A stretch of DNA of 64,000 nt from Gloeophyllum trabeum ATCC 11539. Its lineage: Eukaryota > Basidiomycota > Agaricomycetes > Gloeophyllales > Gloeophyllaceae. The notes beneath the pieces are model-generated. The model did no database searches. It was not told where the DNA came from and saw only the letters and a program-made list of their open reading frames with translations. Where the stretch lies: contig NW_006920428.1 in the NCBI RefSeq assembly GCF_000344685.1, positions 174,509 to 238,508 on the forward strand, written 5' to 3'. This document shows positions 23,904 through 34,918 of the stretch, one piece after another (positions within the stretch are counted from its first letter, which is position 1; every line of letters begins with the position of its first letter). The translations under genes and the position numbers were made by a program.

Positions 23904-25614
23904 ATGGCTTCGGACACGAAACGTCTCGCGGTTGCCTTTCTGCATCCTGACCTAGGGCTAGGTATGAAATGCAATTACTTGTTTGACATGGTTAACCTTC
24001 CAAAGATGTCTAGGCGGTGCTGAACGATTGGTGGTGGATGCTGCGCTTGGGTTGCAGAAGCTGGGACATTCCGTGGATATCTACACCTCCCACTACGACC
24101 CGTCTCACTGCTTCGAGGAAACGAAAGACGGTTAGCACATTTCGGCGAGGTATGACCCTTTTGTTCATATCCATTGTGGTTAGGAACCCTCCGAGTACAC
24201 TGCCCGAGGCCCCCCTTCCCGAGGTCCATCAAGGGCAAGCTTCACATCCTGCTCGCCCACGCCCGACAACTGCACCTTACATCCCATATAATCCGAAAAT
24301 CCGCTTCGAAGTACGACGTATTCTTCGTCGACCAGCTGTCGACATGCGTTCCGATATTGCGCCTTTTAGCTGGCAAACGAGTGGTGTTCTACTGTCATTT
24401 CCCGGATAAACTGCTAGCAGACGGTGCTTACGTCGAAGGCAAGTCCGGACAGCAGGGAAGTCTGCTCAAGCGACTCTACCGGATGCCTATGGACTGGTTA
24501 GAGGAGGTTACTACCAGTGAGTCAGATGTGCCCTCAGCTTTGTAACGCGGAGCTGAGACGTGGGCCAGGTCAAGCTGACGTTATTATCGCCAATTCCAAA
24601 TTCACTGCGAGCGTTTTCAAAAAACACTTTAGAAGCATTCGAGTGAATCCGCGTGTCATATATCCAGGTGTCAATCTGTCGGCATACGAGTCTTCGCCTG
24701 ACTGGGACGATCCTGACGTACGCCAAGTCGTCTCGTATGTCCCTTTCCGTGCTCAGTGGATTCAGCCTGAATATTCTTTGGTCAGGGATCGGCCTACGTT
24801 GCTCTCCCTCAATCGATTTGAAAAGAAGAAGAATACCGCGCTGGCAGTCGACTCGTTTGCCCTCTTCCGGAGGCGCTTGTCGGAACAGTCTTCGATACCT
24901 ATGGAGACATTACGACTGGTTATCGCAGGTGCGTGCTGCAGTGCGGTCTCTCCATTCGAAAACTAACACAGTACAGGCGGATATGATCCACGGCTGGAAG
25001 ACAATATGATGACATTGGTTGGCCTTATCGACCGAGCGAAAGCCAAGTCGCTGTCGTATACCATCATCCAACCTTCCTCGTCCAAAGTTACCATTCCTCC
25101 TTTCAACATGAAACCCGAGAACCCCGATATCATTCTCCTCCTGAACTTCACTACTGCCCAACGATCGGCCCTCTTATCCTCGGCGTCCACCCTTGCCTTG
25201 CTCTACACACCTACTAATGAACATTTCGGTATCGGACCAATAGAGGGGATGGTCTCTGGTCTTCCAGTCCTGGCGTGCGACTCTGGCGGCCCGACTGAGA
25301 GTATCATCGATTCACCCGCGTCAGAGCGCACTGGATGGCTCCGTCCTCCCGACGAAAACCTGTGGGCGGACGCGTTAGTTGAGATTGTCAGTTTGTCGAA
25401 AGACGAGCGCGCATTGCTTGCTGGACGAGGTCGCAGTCGTGCGAGGGAAATGTTCGGGATGGACGCTATGGCGTTGAGTTTGGAGGATGCATTACGGGAA
25501 GCTGTGGCGTTGGGCCCGGTACCTGGCGTGGGTGCTTTGACGCCCCTATTGGGATTTCTCCTCGCTTTCCTTCTAGGATTAGTCCTGAACTCATTGCTCG
25601 GGAGGTCTACTTGA
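23904..25614 (+). CDS. ALG2: ALG2, alpha-1,3/1,6-mannosyltransferase of N-glycan precursor assembly
   Basis: Six exons (23904-23961, 24014-24130, 24184-24516, 24569-24734, 24786-24928, 24977-25614) give 484 aa, close to fungal Alg2. The enzyme adds the second and third mannose to the dolichol-linked oligosaccharide on the cytosolic face of the ER. Visible are the N-terminal [20 protein letters not shown] block, CHFPDKLLA, the [12 protein letters not shown] segment, FEKKKN, and the GT4-family donor-site motif [17 protein letters not shown] with the two conserved Glu of the EX7E element. A hydrophobic C-terminal segment ([18 protein letters not shown]) would anchor it to the ER. Retention of all motifs and an intact frame suggest a functional essential gene, so it marks the array border as ordinary genome. 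Confidence 0.95.
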
Positions 25615-25899
25615 ACATAGAGATACTTAATTGGTTTGAAGGTTCTATATCTCCTAGACCTAGGAGGGTTTGTTATTTCGCGCCTTCGCGACCGCGCGAG
25701 TGCGAATAGTAAATACGATGGGCGAAGCACTGAGATCGTTACTCTAGACTTCAGTGAGATAGTTCAAAGTGAAGGCTGGTGCAGTCAACGGGTTGCTCTC
25801 GTCGACGCGTCACATAACCGTGACCTGACGCGTCGCAGTCATGGGCGTGTTGTCCCTCTGTTTCCGTCTCTCCCTCAAACGGTCTCGTCTGCGCGGAAT

Positions 25900-28493
25900 A
25901 TGCCTTTGCTGCCTGACGAAATTGTGCACGAGATATTGAAGCCCGTTTTAGGCGTCCCAGATGAAGTCTTTTGCGATACAGGCCCATCTGCTTTCGAGTT
26001 TCGCGCCCAGATCTCTACCTCTGCTTTCCTCCTCGTCTGCAAGCAATGGCTGAGAGTGGCCACTCCACTATTGTTCGAGGTGGTTATACTCCGCTCCAGT
26101 GGGCAAGCGAAAGCTCTGGCGCGCGTCCTGAGGGCAAACAAACAGTTTGGACAGTTCATACGCATGCTAAGGGTGGAGGGTGGATTCGGGATGGCCATGC
26201 AGACGATCATATCTGCGGCACCTAAGGTCAGGGACCTGTACCTGACGTTCTCTCAATCTTCGAGCGACAATGTTCAAGGCCTTTGCAATGCGTTACCGTC
26301 TATTAACCCTTGTCGACTCTTCATCCATGAAAGCGTGGAAAGCTTGCAGGGTGGCAAGCATGTCCTGGACAATGCAAAGACGAGGGACCTGACTGATGCG
26401 GTCTGTCGTTGCATAAGGATGAACTGGACGAACTTGGTACGCAGACACGCAGCTCTTTCGGGAAATAGTTCGCGCTGAGCCCTCGCCCTCGACCTCTAGC
26501 GGGTTTGTCAGATACCCTACGTCGAGCATGCTCCCTGGGCAACGACGCAGAGGGCGTCCTCACTATCGGTGGCTCTGAAGCACTCGCCGAATCTTGAGAG
26601 CCTTGTGCTCTCCCGTCTGCCGACATATGCGCACAACCTGACTTCTGACGCGCTTGAGGGTTTCGCTTCCAATCCTGGCTTGAAAGCAGTTCGACTTCTT
26701 GCCAGCTACGAGGAAGCTGGACGCGAGGGCTTCGTTCGACAGCTTAATCGCATGCCCCGTGTAGCGAAACTCATTGTGTACGAGGAGCTGCCGTGAGTCT
26801 CGTCGTTTTGACCGTAAGCGCGTGCTTACACCATCCAGATCCCAAGAGGATCAGAGGGAGAGTGACGTGAAAGACAAGTCATCCATCGCTTATTCATATG
26901 TATGTCTCTCCTCCTCTTCGCAAGCAGTACGGGCCAAAGTCTGGTCCCGCATTCTTGAGTTTGTCATGGATGTGAACGATGGTGAATGTCATATCGAGCG
27001 AGTACTCCGCAAGGACGAAGGTATCAAAATTAACGGAGGACGGTTGCAATTCCTGCTCGTCTGCAAGGAACTCTACGTTCGTGTCTTTCTCGCGAGGCCG
27101 TTGCGAGGCTAATAGTCCCATTCTAGGAACTAGCGCTCCCATTTTTATACCGATTCTGTGTTGTCGCCAATTTCACGGGCCTTCGGTCACTATCCGACAA
27201 GCTTGTCGCGCAACCTGCGCTAGGAAGTAATATTCGCTTTCTCATGCTTAACCAGGGCATCACGGGCGACTTGGCGATATTCGGCTCTGAGGAAGTTGAA
27301 GATTATGGTCAGCTGAGGGACCATGTTAACGTATTCCTCAAGCGGATCTTTTCCAAGACGCCTCATCTTCAGCAGGTTCTCACATATCATTTCAGCTTCT
27401 TTGATTCCGAGCGCTTCAGGATAGACTGGTCAGTATGGGATACGATTTGCAGCGTTGCAGGGGCGTCTGTGAAGACAATGCATGGCTTCCGGATAGAAGA
27501 TCGAATCGAAGACGACAGCGAAGATCAGGGTGGGAAAAGCTTGTCGATCTTCAATGGTCTAACGGTGATACGGTCCCTGGAATGGTCCAGCAGGACAGCA
27601 TTCCGTCGCGATGACGACGTCTCGCCTACGTCCCTGTCATCGCTTGAGATGTTGACGCTGCACAAATACGACGACAGCTTTCTCAGCGAGCTATCGAGAA
27701 TGAGGTGAGTGCCTTTTGTTGTTGCTCTCATTGCCGTTGCTTGGGGGGACATGGCTGACGCTCTCCTGCCCCTGCAGCTTGCCGTCGCTTCAAACTGCAG
27801 TGATCGATCAGATATCCTTCGTGAAGACCTCAGAATCGTTACTGCCTTTCCTCACGAAGCATGGATTGAAGCTGCGTCGTCTCGAGCTCCTTTCCGTGTT
27901 CTTGAAGCTCCCGTCCCTGTTCAATCTATGCCCTAACCTGACAGAATTCACGCTCGAGACGGACTCTTTGCGGGGGATATTTTTGGTAACCTACTTCAAT
28001 CGCCTCTTCGTGATAGCGGCCTTAATCATACCCACCAGGTGGACGACATCCTTGCTCATATACATTCGGGGGAGTGTAGCCAGTTGAAGAAGATCATCAT
28101 CCGGGACCCGAAGTAAGTTTGTCTGCGTACTCGAGATGCGTCGTGTTCACTCGCCGGAGTAGCGCAGGAAACTGGCCGTATGATACGCTCGTTGCGACGG
28201 GGACGGGCGCGCCGCACGTGATGAAGACATGGTCTCCATTCTTTGACGGCTTAGACCTGAGCGAACTTCCGGCTTTGGAAGCAATCCAGATTACCCTCAA
28301 TCTCTGGCCCACAAACCAGTAGGCTTAGCCTATAATAACCAGTTCCTTCGTGCCCGGACTGATCACTCGTGTTATCCCTAGGCGTGCATATGCGAAAAAT
28401 CCGTGGATAAAATGGGATGCCGAATTGAAGAGGCGATGGAACGTGGGCCTGTTAGATGAGGCAGGCAAAGGCTGGACGCCACGACTCAAGTGA
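25900..28493 (+). CDS. F-box-like protein, paralogue 1
   Basis: Eight exons (25900-26436, 26500-26792, 26839-27076, 27127-27704, 27778-27985, 28039-28112, 28163-28318, 28382-28493) close to 731 aa. The N terminus LPDEIVHEILKPVL is an F-box-type helix, which would bind Skp1 in an SCF ubiquitin ligase. The LLVCKQWLRVATPLLFEVV block completes it. The rest is leucine-rich with repeating LxxL-type strands and would hold a target. The start was set by the LPDEI motif; a further upstream in-frame start is possible. It is one of three closely related copies in the window (see 29625 and 38123). Ubiquitin ligase function is inferred; targets are unknown. Confidence 0.85.
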
Positions 28494-28854
28494 AATTCTG
28501 CGACGGTGAACCGGCGGATTATTCGTAGCGGTCAGACAGAAGCAGGTTCAAGGCCCGGGCGGCTGATGATACAGTATCAGGTCCCTGCGGGTATCCGCAA
28601 ATCATTAATATATTACTTAGCATCTACTTATTCGTAGGCCCATTCTACTGTGCACGTCCTTGCCAATATGATGGACAGAGGGTTGCGTATGTTTTCGTCG
28701 ACTAACCCTGTCAGATAGCTCAAAAGTAATACAATAACAAATAGTCCGAAAGCAAGGTGAGCTCAGGGATAGGATCGCCTGCACCAAGTGCCGTCCCATT
28801 CATGCTCAACGTCCCCCTGACAGGATTGCGAGGACTGTCATTCTCAGCTTGTGC
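28494..28854. other. Spacer between F-box 1 and the foldback element
   Basis: This contains the F-box 1 3' flank. A word near 28768 (CCTGCACCA) pairs with a reverse copy near 29270, so the foldback element may once have extended further left. No gene seen. Confidence 0.4.
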
Positions 28855-29254
28855 CAGGCTCCTAAACCGCCCGTCCTTAGCGTTCGCGCTCCTCTACTTA
28901 CTAGGGCAGAAGTGAAATATTATGTAAGAAAATGTATTATATGAGGATTACCGGATACAGAACAAACAAGAGGAGAACGCTATACTGTAGGACTGAGTAT
29001 TCAGTGAGCATATAGTACACCCACTGCTGTTGAAGCATTTCAGCTACCGCCATTGTTGGCATGCTTAGTCGGACTCAGTGATCTTGGGGAGACGATTTGT
29101 TCCAGCCATCCTATTGACTCCTATAGTGTTCTCCTCCTCTTGTTTGTTCTGTATCCGGTAATTCTCATATAATACATTTTCTTACATAATATTTCACTTC
29201 TGCCCTAGTAAGTAGAGGAGCGCGAACGCTAAGGACGGGGGGTTTAGGAGCCTG
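28855..29254. repeat. Foldback element: 130-bp imperfect inverted repeat
   Basis: The left arm (about 28855-28984) and the right arm (about 29123-29254) are reverse complements with only a few differences. The spacer is about 138 bp. The shared core includes GTAAGAAAATGTATTATATG and the words CTACTTACTAGGGCAGAAG and CGGATACAGAACAAACAAG. Such structures arise from MITE-like or foldback transposons or from two nested copies in opposite orientation. A transcript would form a long hairpin. Confidence 0.8.
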
Positions 29255-29279
29255 AGCTTGCGCTTGTCCTGGTGCAGGC

Positions 29280-29528
29280 TGTTACTTGTTGTCGCGACCA
29301 CGTGCTGTCGACGCGTTGTGAATACACCCACGTCCCCGGGACGCGAGAGGAGATATCTGATATTACAACGTAAAATACAAGGGTTTATATACACAGAATA
29401 ACTACACTATGATATAAGACTAGAGAAATACAAGTCAGAACGAAGGTACGAAGTGGAATAAGTGGCTAAAGTGAGACATAACTACGAAAATGGAAGTAAA
29501 TAAATAATGCCAAATATATATTACAACA
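29280..29528 (-). repeat. Probable solo LTR
   Basis: On the minus strand it starts TGTTGTAATATATATTTGG and ends in AAGTAACA, so it has TG...CA ends, with a TATATAAACC promoter-like box in between. The length (about 249 bp) and AT-rich start fit a small retrotransposon LTR left by recombination. I found no matching target-site duplication, which lowers confidence. Confidence 0.45.
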
Positions 29529-29624
29529 GCGTCACGGCCGCCAATGCGGCGCCGCCTGTTCTTTCAAGTTCGAATATCGTTCATCTCCCTGACAACTGGC
29601 TTTCCAACTACTCATCTGTAAACT

Positions 29625-32204
29625 ATGTCTGATCTCCCCGACGAGATTGTTGCTAAAATCTTGGAGCCTGTCCTAGAGGTTTCTGACGAGGTGTTCTGCG
29701 ATATAAGTCCAGCTGCCTTCGAATTTCGCTCCCAGATTTCTACTTCGGCGATCCTCCTTGTCTGTAGGCAATGGCTGAGAGTCGCCACTCCCCTCTTGTT
29801 TGAGGTCGTTATACTGCGATCCAGCGGGCAGGCGAGAGCTCTCGCACGGGTCTTGAAGGCGAACAAGCAGTTTGGCCAGGTCATACGAAAGCTCAGGGTC
29901 GAGGGTGGTTTTGGGATGGCACTGGAAACAATCATACTGGCCGCACCTAAGATCAAAGATCTGTACCTCTCACTTTCCATATCTTCAAGTGACAATGTTC
30001 AAGGCCTCTGCCATGCATTACCCTCCCTCGATCCCTGTCGGCTTGTGATTCATGAAAATCTAGAAAAACCCAGGCTTTTAGAAAGGGCAAAGAAAGTTCT
30101 GGATAATGCAAAAACAAAAGCACTGACCAAAGCAGTCTGTGACTGTATCGTGAAAAAGTGGATGAACTTGGTGTGTAGATGATGAAGCCTCTCCGCCGTC
30201 AGGCAGGTAACTTGGATCTCGCTAAACTTGCGGCCTATAGCGCGTCTGTTATGTACCATATGCCCAGGGAAGTCCTCGAGAGACACCGACAGCAAGAGCA
30301 AATGCGCTATCAGCTGCTCTAAGGAAAGCACCGAGTCTCGAGACAATTGTGCTCCCCTATTCAATGCAATCTCTGTATCTTGAGACTTGTACTATGCTTG
30401 ACGGATTTGCTGCTAATCCCGGTTTGAAAATGGCACACATTCTTGCGAGCCACAATGATGCTAGTGGCTTCGCTTCACGCCTTGATCGGATGCCGCATAT
30501 AGCTGAGCTCATCGTGTACCAAGACCCGCGGTGAGTCATACTCAGTCAGTCCACCACAAGTGCTTACGCCCTTCAGACCGCAACGGCCCCCTATCAAAGA
30601 CTGTAGGGAGGACAATATAGAGGATATGTCATGGGTGGCGGGCTCGTACGCCTGTCTCGCCGCATCTCCTCAAGATGTGAGATCAAGCATCTGGACCCGT
30701 ATTCTCTTCTTCGCTATGGGTAAAGATGGCAAACACTCTATCATTCGGACATGCGAACGTTTCCCGGGCTCGATGCCTAATGAAGGACAATGGCAGTTTC
30801 TGCTCATCTGCAAGCAGCTCTATGTTTGTGCATTTCCTTCCAGGCTGTTGCACAGCTTACCGTCTGTCATATCAGGAGCTAGCACTTCCTCTCTTGTACC
30901 ACTCCCCAGTTATCACAGGTTTGGTAGGCCTCCAGTCATTGTCCAGGAAACTGTCTACGCAACTGTCATTAGGATCTGAGATTCGGCTGCTCATGCTTTA
31001 CAGGGGCATTGCATCCCGGTCTGAGATTCTCGGTCAGCCAGAGTTGGATGATGATTATCTCTCTGAGGTGCATCAGTTGGTCAAGAATATCCTGACCAAG
31101 GCCCCCAATCTTCAGCAACTTCTCACCTACGAGCGGGCATTCTATATCTACAGCTGCCCACCTTTTATTATGGATTGGGCAGCATTGAAAACCCTATGCA
31201 ACATAGCAGGGTCATCCTTACACACGTTGCACGGCTTCCAGATGAAGGATGAAGGCCAGAAAAGCTTATCGCTCTTCCACGATATGATAGCTATACGCTC
31301 CCTGGAATGGTATAGCAGGACAGTGTTCCATGAAGATGACGGAGTCTTGCCTACCTGCCTGTCATCACTTGAAGTGCTGACTCTGGGCCTGTATGATGAC
31401 AGTCTTCTCAGCGCATTGACGAAAGTCAAGTTAGTCCCTACTTTCTCGCTTGATAGCGGGAAGCTGACATCACTTCTCTAGCTTGCCACGGTTACGAAGT
31501 GCAGTATTCCAACAAGTCAGCAACAAGAATACCTCTCGCTCGCTACGGGATTTCCTCGAGAAACACGGGTCAAAGCTGCAGCATCTCGAGATGGTCGTCC
31601 CGGGTCTGAAGATCCGTTCCTTGTTCAAATGGTGTCCCAACCTGATACGGCTCGTAATCAAGACTAATTGCTTGCGGCCGGACTTCTCGGTAATCCGCCT
31701 GAGTCGAAGTATCGCGATAGTCCTCTGACTACATCTGCCAGGCGGGCGCGTTGATCTCCCTCATACACGGTGGAGGATCTAGCAAATTGAGAGCAATGAT
31801 TATCCAGGACGAAAAGTGAGTTGCTCCTAACACTCATGTTCAACGGTGTTCAGTGTGTCCACCGTAGCTTCAGACGCGCTCCTTATTGCAACATCGTGTC
31901 ATCAGGGGCAGGCGCATCGCAAGTGATCCAAGTATGGGCTCCATTCTTTGCTGAGCTAGACTTGAGCTCGCTGCCAGCACTGGAAGGTATCCAGATTACA
32001 TCCAGTCTTTGGCCCACGAATCAGTAGGTGTCGCCTGTAGTGCGGAGTCCTGTCTGAGTCATACCCGTACTAATCCAAGGGGCTATGCCCAGGCGTGCAT
32101 ATGCGAAGAATCCGTGGATAAAGTGGGACTCAGAGTTGAAAAGGCGATGGGATGTGGGCCTTTTGGATGAGTATGGCAGAGGATGGACGGCACGAATCAA
32201 GTGA
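29625..32204 (+). CDS. F-box-like protein, paralogue 2
   Basis: Eight exons (29625-30170, 30241-30530, 30577-30823, 30876-31429, 31482-31689, 31742-31815, 31868-32023, 32093-32204) give 728 aa. The intron positions match paralogue 1 and the lengths of exons 5-8 are identical. F-box helix LPDEIVAKILEPVLEV at residues 4-19, then LLVCRQWLRVATPLLFEVV. The C-terminal block AYAKNPWIKWDSELKRRW is nearly the same in all three copies. Intact. Role as an SCF substrate adaptor is inferred from the family. Confidence 0.85.
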
Positions 32205-32385
32205 AGCCCTACGGTACGGCAAATCGCAAACTAGTGAGCCGGCTCAAGGCTCACAATCATACATTATGAATCTACGGGCATCCCCACTTTGTTATACGAC
32301 ATTTGCCTGATCCTAAGTCCGTTTCAGCGTGCAAACTTGAGAACGTGTGAGGGAAGGGTCGTGAATGTCGCGGTTAACTGAGCCT

Positions 32386-32713
32386 GCTCTTGGATGATAC
32401 AAAGTGTTTGGTCGCCGAAGCTGAGTATGTCTCAAATCTTCCATATATATAGCCATGTCAAGGTCAAACGTTAGGTCAAGCCGTCCCTGTGGACATTTGT
32501 CTGTGCTTGTTATTTTCGTTATTCAGATAATTGCTTATCATGAGAACCAGCTCTTGGATGATACAAAGTGTTTGGTCGCCGAAGCTGAGTATGTCTGAAA
32601 TCTTCCATATATATAGCCACGCCAAGGTCAAACGTAAGGTCAAGCCGTCCCTGTGGACATTTGTCTGTGCTTGTTATTTTCGTTATTCAGATAATTGCTT
32701 ATTATGAGAACCA
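32386..32713 (+). repeat. Direct tandem duplication, 2 x 164 bp
   Basis: Copy 1 is 32386-32549 and copy 2 is 32550-32713, in perfect register with only a few substitutions. Both copies begin GCTCTTGGATGATAC and end ATGAGAACCA, and both contain a CCATATATATAGCC box that resembles a TATA region. It lies downstream of F-box 2 and upstream of the ERG26-like relic, so it may be a duplicated promoter segment. No recognisable gene follows directly: the open frame at 32695-33015 has no known domain. Confidence 0.9.
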
Positions 32714-33439
32714 TGCCTTGGTCCAGAATGCGGAATATGCTCGAAAATGTTGGTAGGTTGACCAATATCCCCGTCTCTGCGCGGGCTACAGTGTCCATCC
32801 TTCTCCAAGCCGAACCAGGTCTGCGATGTACTGACTGTCGTATTTCCGCATTCCGACATAATATGTTCATTCCTTTCCAAAAAGGTTTCGTTCCCGAAGA
32901 AGTCTGTACGTCCTCGGTCTTTGTCAATCGTCCAATCGTACTCAATTTACAGGACCTTTACATATATGCACCTTTCCGCGTTAACGGACTTATGACGACC
33001 AGTAGTCGTACATGAGACGCAGTGGTGTATTTGGCGCTGTCGGTACGAGCGACGCCGCACAGTGTCCCAGGCTGCCGTCTCGCATGCCCTAATAGACTTC
33101 ATCGGCCGGTGCGTTCTGCGATATGTTTTTGCAAAGGAATATCGTGAGTGGATCTACGGTGTTTGATATGGTACATGGCCAAGGGTGCAAGTCTTCGAAA
33201 GATATTTTACTGACAAATAAGCAGTGTCGACCGCTATCTTGAGGGTGCGCAGGTCACTTAATATCTCGCTGTAATGCTCTCCTGATCGCATTATACACAC
33301 CGCGTCGCACATACACAGCCAGTGATACGAAATATACTGGGACGTCCACCGCGAGGGCAGGCAGAGTTTGCTTTCCCTTGCGGACATGCCTGTGCATGCG
33401 AGGAGCAGCACCGCGGCAGTCTACGCTGGGAAACAGCCG

Positions 33440-34035
33440 AGCGGGGTGTATCACACCGTATCAATTCCTAGGAAGGATTTGATGCGTACCATGAGACGAA
33501 AGCCAAGGGGGGAGACGATGGTCTCAGTCACCTTCCGTCTATGCGCCACGGGTATATACGGAGCCCGTACCTCTCGAATTTACCGTTACCAAAGTCTGAC
33601 GATCGGGACGTCGTTCACGGGCTCGTGAAGGCCGCTCGTGATGGCCAGACTCGTGTCCAACTAGGGGACAGTCAAAGGCTCGCGATACGACAGTGTATTG
33701 GGCAATGTGGCAGATGCCTACCTATAGTCCGGCGGTTCGGGGTGTCGCTGTCAATGGCGGAGCTCCCTTGAGTGCAGACGGGCGGCATTTCAGGTATTGG
33801 GACTTGCTGCAACTGGTGCGGAAGGAACTCTCAATAGTAAAGCGGTTGAGATGCCGAGGAGCATCACCATGCATGCGGCAACGGCCTGGGTCTTCAAGCT
33901 GTGCGGAGAGACAGGTTCAAAGCCGTCCTGACTCGATATGCTGTCTTATACGCAATGGTCGCGTGGCACAGCGTTGAGAGGGCGAGGAGGCGACTGGGGT
34001 ACGAACCGAACGTGTTCCCGGAAGATCGGGTAAGC
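33440..34035 (+). pseudogene. ERG26-like 3-beta-HSD/decarboxylase relic A
   Basis: Pieces of a sterol-4-alpha-carboxylate 3-dehydrogenase are recognisable in order: DAYHETKAKG (the YxxxK catalytic pair of the SDR fold is kept), GIYGAR, DDRDVVHGLVKAARDGQTRVQLGD, RYWDLL, and near the end HSVERARRRLGYEPNVFPED. They lie in different frames (a shift separates IPRKD from DAYHETKAKG). The N-terminal Rossmann half is missing. The family removes the C-4 carboxyl and oxidises C-3 of sterols. Clearly non-functional. It is placed just upstream of the oxidosqualene cyclase. Confidence 0.65.
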
Positions 34036-34918
34036 AGTGTGGCAAAGGTGAGCCATTTAGTAAGTATATCCACCTTTTCTAAGCTTTTCATGAGCTTCCC
34101 TACACTGTGGTTAAGTGAAGGGGCGGGAAAATCTGAGAGAATATAAAGGACCTTTCCCAGAAGTGCTCGTCTCGGCAAAGAGGTAGAGATCGACGTTGTC
34201 AGGCATGCTGTAGCCGATTCCCCTCAGAGATACACATGAGCTGGTATGTCCTCTTCAGGCGTACTTCGTTTTCGACAGGCTCCATCCGTACAGTCGTTAT
34301 TCTAGCATCATTCGAATGCGAGCGTTAAACGGAAAAAATTAGCTGCGTATCATAATCATACGAGATTATCGTGGGACTTGCAGCATTTCCTCCATTGACA
34401 AGGGGGACGATGCCTCGATGGTCAAGGGCGTATTACCCTTTTGCGGAAGGAGGGATACCGCATTTGGCTATGTTTGATTTTGACATTCCGTCAGTCTATG
34501 ATAATTAATATAGAGGGACATTGCCTCTTGCCTTGGTGCCCTATCTCTTCCTCCCACCACCATCATCTGTCATGGCGAGGCCATTGTGCGAGAATGCCTT
34601 GCCTGCCTCCAATGTCTCAGGATGACGCCGTTCTCCCCCGACTGCACGACAAACACATACGGGTGTTCTGTGATCTCCTGGCCTATGATAGCTATCTTCA
34701 CCTGCGGCAATTCGTTTGGAGTCACTGCTCCCAAGCAAAGTGAAACGGAGATGTCAAGTTTCAGTGAAACATTTTATCACGTGCGAAGTCCACCGCGTCT
34801 TTCCCACACTTAGACAGTCGCGGCTATGTAAAGCTCGGTACGTAATCTGACAGTGGCCTCATACCCTGAAAATGCCAGTCCGACTTAAATACGCTCTTCG
34901 TATACGTGGCCAGACGCA
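34036..34918. other. Intergenic upstream of the cyclase
   Basis: Presumed promoter region of the oxidosqualene cyclase. Open frames here (for example 34441-34743) carry no recognisable domain. Confidence 0.4.

Noticed and set aside
29280..29528. Complete retrotransposon rather than a solo LTR
   Set aside because: Only one LTR-like block without internal coding sequence is present, and no second copy was seen nearby.
32695..33015. Open frame of 106 codons after the tandem duplication
   Set aside because: No domain or homology is recognised and its first codons lie inside the repeat. Not called as a gene.
34441..34743. Plus-strand frame as a small gene upstream of the cyclase
   Set aside because: Composition is noncoding-like, and it lies where the promoter is expected.
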